A stretch of 64,000 nt of DNA, taken from assembly GCA_964449165.1 (NCBI GenBank), contig CAYVAT010000006.1, positions 62,001 to 126,000 of the forward strand, given 5' to 3'. A program made the translations under genes and the position numbers. Position 1 is the first letter of the stretch. Every line of letters begins with the position of its first letter. The DNA comes from CAYSCW01 sp964449165. GTDB lineage: Bacteria > Acidobacteriota > Aminicenantia > Aminicenantales > Aminicenantaceae. Below are positions 42,686 to 49,484 of the stretch, piece by piece. Under the pieces are notes generated by a model, which made no database searches, was not told the DNA's origin, and saw nothing but the letters and a program-made list of their open reading frames with translations.

Positions 42686-43840
42686 ATGAAGCAAGAAAAG
42701 TTACTTTTGATACCCGGCCCCACACCGGTTCATCCCCGTATCATCCATGCACTCTCTCTCCCTACAATTTCCCATGTGAGCCCTGTTCTTGTTGAAGAAT
42801 TTAAAGAGGCATTAGCAAATTTAAAGAAAATCGTCTTCTGTGAAAAGGGAGAGGCTTTTATCATCGCTGGAGCGGGAACTTTGGCCATGGAGATGGCTCT
42901 TTTGAACACGGTTAAAAAGGGGGAGAAGATACTGGTTCTCTCTCAGGGATATTTTGGAGAGAGGATGGCCAAGATTGCAGAGAGTTTCGGTTTGGGCTGT
43001 GATATCATCCAGAGCGAGTGGGGAGCAGCCGTCCATCCAGAGCAACTGTCCGAAAAGATGGATCAAGAAAATTTCAGAGTGGTGGTCTCCACGCATGTAG
43101 ATACTGCCACTGGAGCCTGTGCTCCTGTTAAGGAGTATGCTGGGATATTAAGAAATAAAGAAAGTCTTTTTATCATCGATGGCGTTTGTGCTACAGGAGG
43201 GATAGAAGAAAGAATGGATGGCTGGGGAGTGGATGTGATTTTAACAGCGGCCCAGAAATGTTTTGGAGTTCCGCCCGGACTGGCGGTATTGGTTCTTTCC
43301 CAGAAAGCCTTGGAAAAGAGAAAAAGCATGGAGTCTATCCCGGCTTATTATTCTGATCTTTTGAATTGGTTGCCCATCATGAAAGAACCTTCCAGATATT
43401 TTTCTACTCCTTGTGTCAACGAGATCAGAGCTTTTTATGAAGGCACAAAGATCATCATCGAGGAAGGGATGACCGAGCGATTCCTTCGACATGCGCGTAT
43501 CGCTCGAGCTGTAAGAGCTGCATTGGAAAAAATGGGATTTTCTTTTTTTACCCAGGAGCCGTATTTAGCCGATACCCTCTCTGTGGCTAATTATCCGCAG
43601 GGAGTCGAGGATAGTTCCTTTCGCCGGGAACTTCATGAGAACGGTGTGATCGTGGCTGGAGGTTTGGGGCATTGGGCCGGGAAAGTCTTTCGGATGGGGC
43701 ATATGGGAAACCTTTCCCAATCTCAAGTCTATTTTGCTTTAGAAGCTGTTGAGAAAACTCTGCAATCCATCGGCTATAAGGTTAAACTCGGTGAAGGATT
43801 GAAGGAAGCCGCGATGATTTTGGAGGATGAAGCTCGATAA
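42686..43840 (+). CDS. Class V aminotransferase (alanine-glyoxylate / serine-pyruvate type)
   Basis: A 384-residue PLP enzyme. LLIPGPTPVHPRI and AFIIAGAGTLAMEMAL are typical N-terminal segments. HVDTATGACAPV and FIIDGVCATGG follow, and Lys191 in LTAAQKCFGVPPGLAV is the Schiff-base lysine. The family transfers amino groups among alanine, serine, glyoxylate, phosphonates or ureidoglycine, and the exact pair cannot be fixed. The next gene, 12 bases downstream, encodes a DUF362 ferredoxin-like protein, so the two may form an operon. Confidence 0.87.
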   Translation: MKQEKLLLIPGPTPVHPRIIHALSLPTISHVSPVLVEEFKEALANLKKIVFCEKGEAFIIAGAGTLAMEMALLNTVKKGEKILVLSQGYFGERMAKIAESFGLGCDIIQSEWGAAVHPEQLSEKMDQENFRVVVSTHVDTATGACAPVKEYAGILRNKESLFIIDGVCATGGIEERMDGWGVDVILTAAQKCFGVPPGLAVLVLSQKALEKRKSMESIPAYYSDLLNWLPIMKEPSRYFSTPCVNEIRAFYEGTKIIIEEGMTERFLRHARIARAVRAALEKMGFSFFTQEPYLADTLSVANYPQGVEDSSFRRELHENGVIVAGGLGHWAGKVFRMGHMGNLSQSQVYFALEAVEKTLQSIGYKVKLGEGLKEAAMILEDEAR

Positions 43841-43852
43841 CTCTTTATAGTG

Positions 43853-44923
43853 ATGGAAAGTGATGTTTTCTTCCTCCCTGCCCAAAGCTCTGAAGGGGAT
43901 AAAACTTTAGCCGAAAAGGCCGAAAAGATATTCCTTCAGACGGATTTCCTCTCTAATATAGAAAAAGATTCTTTCATCGCCTGCAAAATTCATTTCGGGG
44001 ATAAAGGAAACAGAGGACACATAAATCCTTTTTGGCTTTCTGGAATCATCAGAAATCTGAAGGGGAAGACCAACCGTGTTTTCTTTACGGATACAAACAC
44101 TCTTTATTCAGGAAAAAGATCCAATTCTGTGGAACATCTGCATTTAGCCTGGGAACATGGTTTCTCTCTGGAAACCGTGGATATACCTGTTCTCATCGCG
44201 GATGGGCTTATCGGTCATGACGAGGAGAAAATTCAGGTGGATCTTCCTTGGATTGGGTCTGCCAAAGTTGCCAGTGCTTTTCTCCATTGCGATGGTCTGG
44301 TTTGCCTTAGTCATTTTACGGGCCACATTCTGACAGGCTTCGGAGCGGCTATCAAGAATCTGGGTATGGGGTGTGCGTCTCGAGCTGGGAAGCTGGAGCA
44401 GCATTCCGATGTCCACCCCAAGATTAATCCCAGGTTGTGCAAGAATTGTGGGATTTGTTTGGATTACTGTCCTGCAGAAGCCATCCGACAGGAAGATGGC
44501 AGTGTCCGGATTTTAGAAGAGAAGTGCATCGGCTGTGGAGAATGTTTGGTGGTTTGTCCGGCGGGTGCTGTCAAAATGCGCTGGGATGCAGATTCCAGGC
44601 GAGTGCAAGAGAAAATGGCAGAGTATGCCTACAGTGTTTGGCAGAGATTCAAGGGAAAGATAGGTTTTCTGAATTTTTTGATCAAAGTGACCAAGAACTG
44701 CGACTGTATGGCTAAAAATGAACCAGCGATAGTCGAGGATATCGGAATCATGGCATCTGAGGACCCTGTTGCCATTGACCAGGCCTCTGTGGATATCATA
44801 AACAGCCGGAGCAATAAGGATCTGTTGAGGTCTGTGTTTGATATCGATTGGTCGATCCAGTTGAGGCATGGGGAAAAAATCGGCCTTGGCCGCAGGAATT
44901 ATCGGCGGATTGAAATAGAATAA
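43853..44923 (+). CDS. DUF362 protein with two 4Fe-4S clusters
   Basis: A 356-residue protein from ATG 43853; GTG 43850 adds one residue and neither has a clear ribosome site. A DUF362 domain (about 1-200, with VFFTDTNTLYSG and CDGLVCLSHFTGHILTGFGAAIKNLGMG) is followed by two ferredoxin motifs, CKNCGICLDYCP and CIGCGECLVVCP, at about 205-255. The end (GIMASEDPVAIDQASVDII) is also typical of the family. Presumably a cytoplasmic redox protein of unknown reaction. Its closeness to the aminotransferase gene is the only functional hint. Confidence 0.85.
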   Translation: MESDVFFLPAQSSEGDKTLAEKAEKIFLQTDFLSNIEKDSFIACKIHFGDKGNRGHINPFWLSGIIRNLKGKTNRVFFTDTNTLYSGKRSNSVEHLHLAWEHGFSLETVDIPVLIADGLIGHDEEKIQVDLPWIGSAKVASAFLHCDGLVCLSHFTGHILTGFGAAIKNLGMGCASRAGKLEQHSDVHPKINPRLCKNCGICLDYCPAEAIRQEDGSVRILEEKCIGCGECLVVCPAGAVKMRWDADSRRVQEKMAEYAYSVWQRFKGKIGFLNFLIKVTKNCDCMAKNEPAIVEDIGIMASEDPVAIDQASVDIINSRSNKDLLRSVFDIDWSIQLRHGEKIGLGRRNYRRIEIE

Positions 44924-44975
44924 CCTTCTCCGGGCAGTCTTCCTCAGGAAAATACTTATTAAATAGGATATGCTG

Positions 44976-45050
44976 TCGGGGCGAGGGGATTCGAACCCCT
45001 GACCCCAGCGTCCCGAACGCTGTGCGCTAACCAGACTGCGCCACGCCCCG
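44976..45050 (-). tRNA. tRNA-Pro (anticodon CGG)
   Basis: A 75-base cloverleaf on the minus strand without encoded CCA. The acceptor stem CGGGGCG/CGCCCCG is perfectly paired, including the C1-G72 pair usual for bacterial tRNA-Pro. The anticodon stem is CAGCG/CGCTG around TTCGGGA, so the anticodon is CGG. The T arm is AGGGG-TTCGAAT-CCCCT. A TATAAT box (45069-45064) lies just upstream. A hairpin repeat starts 75 bases upstream. Confidence 0.93.
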
Positions 45051-45124
45051 TCTCGAAGAACCCATTATATACGTAATGCAGCGGCGATAAAAGTCTTCTG
45101 TCAAGCAAAAGAAAGCGTTGGTTG

Positions 45125-45179
45125 CTATCCATCCTCGCCAAGACCCTCCCACCCACCGCTATGCGTTTCGGATGGATAG
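45125..45179 (+). repeat. Dispersed hairpin repeat, copy D
   Basis: CTATCCATCC (45125-45134) and GGATGGATAG (45170-45179) pair perfectly. Compared with copy A both arms changed together (G to A, C to T), a compensatory difference. The 35-base loop contains CCCTCCCACCC. The outer block GGAAATGAAAATGCTTACC follows at 45228-45246. Together with the orphan promoter at 45292 it fills the 45051-45363 gap. Confidence 0.85.
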
Positions 45180-45291
45180 AAGCCAGAACCTTATTGTCTA
45201 AATGGCTGAAATATTTTTACGTATTTAGGAAATGAAAATGCTTACCTAAAGCGGCATAAAAGGACAAAAAACGACATTTACCGTCAACATA

Positions 45292-45320
45292 TTGACAGCA
45301 GGAAGCTTTGAACTTATTTT
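45292..45320 (+). promoter_or_regulatory. Orphan promoter at the end of repeat copy D
   Basis: TTGACA (45292-45297), 17 bases, TATTTT (45315-45320). It reads toward the 3' end of the minus-strand GTPase gene, where I see no plus-strand gene. TTGACAGCAGGA is shared with the promoter region of lpxC at 59616. Confidence 0.45.
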
Positions 45321-45363
45321 TTAGCTGTTTCTAGAAGGTGTGGTTCATGTCAGGGGAGGGGGG

Positions 45364-46353
45364 CTATACATGCAGCTCAATCACATCCTCATCCTCTAGA
45401 ATATAATCCCTGTTGACTTTTTGTCCTTGATATTTGTTCTTTCCCCAGATTCGTGCATATTTCAGTTTTTCAGCAAAATCCTTATGCACGGCTTTGGCCA
45501 TATCCATGAGCTTGCTCCCTCTCTTGAAGGTGAATGGTTCATTGTACTTCACCTTCTTGCCAGGAGCTTTACTGTAGACGCGGAGGATATCCAAGAAAAG
45601 ATAAATCTTTTTTTTCAACTCTGCCAAGTTGTCTTCCTGAATAGCAGAAACAGGGAAAATCGGAAAGCTAGGGGCCAAAGCTTCTTGCAGCCTTGGAAGG
45701 TTATTTTTCGCCTGGTGGAGATCTATTTTGTTGGCTATGATAAGTGTTTTTTTCTGATAGAGCTTCTCTTCGGCATTGATTTCAGGAATTTTTCCAAGCA
45801 TTTCTATCTTTTTTTCTCTCAATTTTTCCCGGAGTGCTTGAAAGAGTTCGGCTTGATTGGAGCTCGCTGAGTCCAAAATAAACAGGATTCCGTCCGACCC
45901 TTTGATCAATTCCGGATACCATACTTCCATGTATTCTGGAGTTATGGGTGGTGCGTCGATGAGCTGAATCTGGACGTTTTCATAGAGCATCATTGCCGGA
46001 GAGGGTATCCGGGTTGTGAAAGGATAATCCCCGATTTCAGGGTGTGCGTTGGTGAGAGATTTTAACAGCATAGATTTTCCCACGTTGGGCGGACCAACCA
46101 AGATGAGTTGTCCGGCTCCAGCCCTTTCTATGCGATGAGTGGGACCATGTTTGGCGATGGATGGCTTTTTTTGAGCATCTGATTTGAACTTGGCTATTTT
46201 TGCTTTGAGAAGAGCTTGCAGTTTTTCTGTGCCCTTATGTTTGGGAACAATAGATAGGAGCTCTTCGTAGATCTTGATTTTTTCTTGGGTCGTTTTGGCA
46301 GTCTTGAGTTTTCTTTCCGTTTCAAAATATTGAGGTGGAAGATTTGCCGGCAT
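45364..46353 (-). CDS. DRG/Obg-like GTPase with TGS domain
   Basis: A 329-residue protein. A helical N-terminus (1-75) precedes the G domain: G1 GPPNVGKS (87-94), PFTTRIPSPAMM (G2 region), G3 reduced to LIDAPPI (Asp133 onward, instead of DxxG), and G4 NKID. The C-terminal TGS domain (about 262-329) has KRGSKLMDMAKAVHKDFAEKL, ARIWGKNKYQGQKV and VIELHV. The order resembles archaeal and eukaryotic DRG proteins, with a role at the ribosome likely by analogy. The altered G3 may reduce GTP hydrolysis. Start at 46353 after GAGGTAAAAA. Confidence 0.82.
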   Translation of the reverse strand: MPANLPPQYFETERKLKTAKTTQEKIKIYEELLSIVPKHKGTEKLQALLKAKIAKFKSDAQKKPSIAKHGPTHRIERAGAGQLILVGPPNVGKSMLLKSLTNAHPEIGDYPFTTRIPSPAMMLYENVQIQLIDAPPITPEYMEVWYPELIKGSDGILFILDSASSNQAELFQALREKLREKKIEMLGKIPEINAEEKLYQKKTLIIANKIDLHQAKNNLPRLQEALAPSFPIFPVSAIQEDNLAELKKKIYLFLDILRVYSKAPGKKVKYNEPFTFKRGSKLMDMAKAVHKDFAEKLKYARIWGKNKYQGQKVNRDYILEDEDVIELHV

Positions 46354-46367
46354 TTTTTACCTCATAA

Positions 46368-46395
46368 ATTATAGCCTATCCTTTTTCATTTTCAA
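46368..46395 (-). promoter_or_regulatory. Promoter of the TGS-GTPase gene
   Basis: Minus strand TTGAAA (46395-46390), 16 bases, TATAAT (46373-46368), 15 bases before the start codon. Confidence 0.55.
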
Positions 46396-46407
46396 ATAGA
46401 CCGAGGT

Positions 46408-46589
46408 AAGCATTCCTATTTCCGCGTAGGGGTGAGGGATGGGGGATCGTCAGCACGCTGATTTCCCCAGCGAGGAAAGTAGGAGAGGAACCGTGCCCGT
46501 TCAGTCCTCACAGGGGCTTCCTCGTCCTCCATCCCTCACCCTTTTCAATTCAGTATATATTCAAATTCATCACGGTTTTGAGGATGCTT
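46408..46589. repeat. MITE-like element with inverted ends, long copy
   Basis: AAGCATTCCT (46408-46417) and AGGATGCTT (46581-46589) are inverted ends of a 182-bp element. Inside, GGGTGAGGGATGG (46431 area) faces CCATCCCTCACCC (46529-46541), a 13-bp inner inverted repeat around about 85 bases. The right about 65 bases match 15084-15148 in reverse complement, with the inner segment missing from that copy. No coding capacity is evident. Confidence 0.65.
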
Positions 46590-46653
46590 CCTAGGTTAGG
46601 GCATTATCTCCTTTCCAACGGAACTAACGGTAAGGGATATAATTAGTTCAAGC

Positions 46654-46725
46654 GGCGATTCCAGTCTGTCCTTGCCAAGACCCCCCCACCCTTCCGCTTA
46701 GGGCTTCGGACAGACAGAAACCGCC
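46654..46725 (+). repeat. Dispersed hairpin repeat, copy E
   Basis: GTCTGTCC (46664-46671) and GGACAGAC (46708-46715) pair perfectly. Two positions of each arm differ from copy A in a compensatory way. The stem extends to 18 positions with three mismatches (GGCG at 46654 to CGCC ending 46725). The loop is 36 bases with CCCCCCCACCC. TTATCACGGAAATG follows at 46755 as the outer block. The remainder of the 46354-47045 gap holds the MITE-like element and the gyrB promoter. Confidence 0.85.
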
Positions 46726-46879
46726 CCCTCATTACATGACTTGACAAAATATTTTCAATTATCACGGAAATGCAGATTTTTTCTGGGCTGAGAAGGTACA
46801 TTTTTTACGCTTTTTAAATCCAATTCTGGGCATCATGTTTTCAAAAGAGATGAAGAGGCTTAAATAATCCCTGGAATAC

Positions 46880-47038
46880 AAAAAAGGAGGAGAGAGATCG
46901 TCTGTTTTTTTCCTTAAAAATCAGAGAAAAAAACGATAATTTTTCTTTACTCTGAACGTCATATAAGATATAATAAGAAAGCGAAAAATATGCCCTTAGG
47001 GTTATGTAAAATTCCTGCCTTTATAGTCCTCCTTTTTT
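46880..47038. repeat. 12-bp inverted repeat flanking the gyrB promoter
   Basis: AAAAAAGGAGGA (46880-46891) and TCCTCCTTTTTT (47027-47038) are exact reverse complements. The second arm lies 8 bases before the gyrB ATG, where a Shine-Dalgarno would be expected. Confidence 0.5.
46946..46974 (+). promoter_or_regulatory. Promoter of gyrB-gyrA
   Basis: TTTACT (46946-46951), 17 bases, consensus TATAAT (46969-46974). The leader would be about 65 bases, containing CCCTTAGGG. Confidence 0.55.
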
Positions 47039-47045
47039 CTAAAAA

Positions 47046-49439
47046 ATGAAGAAAAAGAAAGAATCCAAGTATACTGCACAGAGCATAAAAGTCCTCAAAG
47101 GGCTGGAAGCGGTCCGAAAGCGACCAGCCATGTATATAGGCTCCACAGGACCGGAAGGTCTCCATCATCTGGTTTATGAAGTAGTAGATAATAGCATCGA
47201 TGAGGCTTTGGCTGGATATTGTGACAAGATCGATATCAATATTCATGTGGACAACAGCGTGACCGTCGTCGATAATGGACGGGGTATTCCTGTCGGGCTT
47301 CACAAGAAAGAGAAACGTCCTGCTGCCGAAATAGTGATGACCACTCTCCATGCGGGGGGGAAATTTGATACCAAGACATATCAGGTTTCTGGAGGTCTCC
47401 ATGGAGTCGGCGTTTCTGTTGTCAATGCTCTATCGGAGAAGCTTGATCTGGAGATTAAGATAGGAGGCGGAGTTTATACTCAGAGTTATCAAAGAGGAAA
47501 ATTCACTTCCAAGCTCAAAAAGATTGGAAAGACAAAAAACACAGGAACAGAGATAACCTTCAAGCCAGATAGAGAAATCTTTGAATCCATCGAATTCAAC
47601 TTCGAAACACTCAGCCAAAGACTGAGAGAACTTTCCTTCCTGAACAAAGGACTTAAGATCAGCCTTATTGACGAAAGACATGATAGGAAGAATGAATTTC
47701 AGTATAAAGGTGGAATCAAGGAATTTGTCCAGTACTTAAACCAGAACAAAACTCTCCTTAATCCCAAAGCCATCTACTTTGAATGTGACAAGGATGAGAC
47801 CATGGTGGAGATGGCTCTGCAGTACAACACCAGTTATTCAGAAACAATTTTTTCCTTTGTCAACAACATCAACACGACCGAAGGGGGGACTCACCTCATC
47901 GGGTTTAAGGCGGCTTTGACCAGGTCTATAAACAATTATGCCAATGCCAACAACCTGATAAAAGACTTGAGCCAGAATCTATCCGGAGAGGATACGAGAG
48001 AAGGGTTGTGTGCGGTGTTGAGCTTGAAGCTCAAGAATCCTCAGTTTGAAGGCCAGACAAAGACAAAGCTCGGCAACAGCGAAGTAAAGGGAATCGTGGA
48101 ATCTGTGGTCAATGAGCAGTTATCCATCTATTTTGAGGAGAATCCGACGGTTGCTAAGAAAATCGTTTCCAAGATTCTGGAAGCGGCTAGAGCTAGAGAA
48201 GCGGCCCGCAAGGCAAGAGAGCTCGCCCGTCGCAAGGGAGTTCTGGAATCAACCATTCTTCCTGGTAAATTGGCCGACTGTCAAGAGAGAGATCCTGCTC
48301 ATAGCGAGCTGTTCCTGGTAGAGGGCGATTCGGCAGGAGGGTCAGCAAAACAAGCAAGGGATCGACGTTTTCAGGCCATTCTGCCTTTGAGAGGAAAAAT
48401 ACTCAACGTAGAGAAAGCCAGATTCGACAAAGTTCTCAGGAGCGCTGAAATCGGGACCATCATTTCTGCTCTGGGTACAGGCTATGAACCTACAGAATTC
48501 AACGTGGATAAGCTGCGCTACCACAGGGTCATCATCATGACCGATGCTGATGTGGACGGTTCTCATATAAGAACCCTGCTTCTGACTTTTTTCTACAGGC
48601 ATATCCCTCAGCTGATAGAGAGAGGCTTTCTCTATATCGCCCAACCCCCCCTGTACAAAATATCGAAGGGGAAATCCTCTGAATACTTAAGGGACGAAAG
48701 GACGTTTGAAAAATATTTAATCAGAAAGATTTCGCAGGAATTCCAGATTAAGGTGAACAGGAAAAAAGAGATCGTCAAAGGAGATAAGTTCCGAAGGTTT
48801 CTACAAAAAATAATCGCCAAGAAAAATTATATCCGGATATTGGAAAGGAAGAATTATCCTTTGTTCCTTGTGGATATTCTTCTTGCCAGCGGGGTGGAAG
48901 GAACCGGATTCTTGGAAAAGAAGAAAAATATGGAGACAATCCAGAGTCTCCTGACTGAGAAAGGCATTGTGTCTGTTCTGAGCAGCGATGAGGAGCATGG
49001 CCTTTATGAGCTGGCTGTTAATTTTCAAATCAACGGAATGAACGTTTCCTGTAAGGTCAACTTGAATCTCATTCAATCCGTAGAATATCAAAACCTCTAC
49101 AAAATCCACAAAGACCTGGTGAGATTTAATCCTCCTTTCCAGCTGATAAGCGATAGTGAAAAGATCAAGATCGAGAACGAAGCCAAACTGCTGGAATATC
49201 TTTTCGACAAAGGGAAGAAGGGAATCGTCATCCAGAGGTACAAAGGACTGGGAGAGATGACTCCAGAGCAGCTTTGGGAGACCACACTGGATCCGGAAAA
49301 GAGGTTTCTCACCCAAGTTTCCATCCGGGATGCAGTGGAAGCAGGCAATGTCTTCACCACCTTGATGGGTGATGAGGTGGAGCCTCGAAGAGATTTTATC
49401 GAGGAAAATGCCCTCGAAGCCCAGAATCTGGACATTTGA
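47046..49439 (+). CDS. gyrB: DNA gyrase subunit B
   Basis: A 797-residue type IIA topoisomerase ATPase subunit. The GHKL domain has RKRPAMYIGSTGPEGLHHLV, VVDNSIDEALAGYCD, VVDNGRGIPVG and VSGGLHGVGVSVVNALS. The transducer segment and then the TOPRIM domain (LVEGDSAGGSAKQARDR and IMTDADVDGSHIRTLLLTF) follow, with the C-terminal QRYKGLGEMTPEQLWETT. About 150 residues between the TOPRIM motifs and the C-terminus form an insertion-type region, as in gyrases of many Gram-negatives. gyrA follows after 45 bases, supporting gyrase over topoisomerase IV. There is no Shine-Dalgarno; the leader ends in a pyrimidine-rich TCCTCCTTTTTTCT. Confidence 0.95.
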   Translation: MKKKKESKYTAQSIKVLKGLEAVRKRPAMYIGSTGPEGLHHLVYEVVDNSIDEALAGYCDKIDINIHVDNSVTVVDNGRGIPVGLHKKEKRPAAEIVMTTLHAGGKFDTKTYQVSGGLHGVGVSVVNALSEKLDLEIKIGGGVYTQSYQRGKFTSKLKKIGKTKNTGTEITFKPDREIFESIEFNFETLSQRLRELSFLNKGLKISLIDERHDRKNEFQYKGGIKEFVQYLNQNKTLLNPKAIYFECDKDETMVEMALQYNTSYSETIFSFVNNINTTEGGTHLIGFKAALTRSINNYANANNLIKDLSQNLSGEDTREGLCAVLSLKLKNPQFEGQTKTKLGNSEVKGIVESVVNEQLSIYFEENPTVAKKIVSKILEAARAREAARKARELARRKGVLESTILPGKLADCQERDPAHSELFLVEGDSAGGSAKQARDRRFQAILPLRGKILNVEKARFDKVLRSAEIGTIISALGTGYEPTEFNVDKLRYHRVIIMTDADVDGSHIRTLLLTFFYRHIPQLIERGFLYIAQPPLYKISKGKSSEYLRDERTFEKYLIRKISQEFQIKVNRKKEIVKGDKFRRFLQKIIAKKNYIRILERKNYPLFLVDILLASGVEGTGFLEKKKNMETIQSLLTEKGIVSVLSSDEEHGLYELAVNFQINGMNVSCKVNLNLIQSVEYQNLYKIHKDLVRFNPPFQLISDSEKIKIENEAKLLEYLFDKGKKGIVIQRYKGLGEMTPEQLWETTLDPEKRFLTQVSIRDAVEAGNVFTTLMGDEVEPRRDFIEENALEAQNLDI

Positions 49440-49484
49440 TCATTAAGAAAGGGATAGCCATCGTATTTTCCCTGGATAGAAAAA

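Noticed and set aside
29734..46725. Hairpin repeats as simple intrinsic terminators
   Set aside because: No T-run follows the stems, the loop is 35 bases long and strictly conserved, and copies occur upstream of genes as well as after them.
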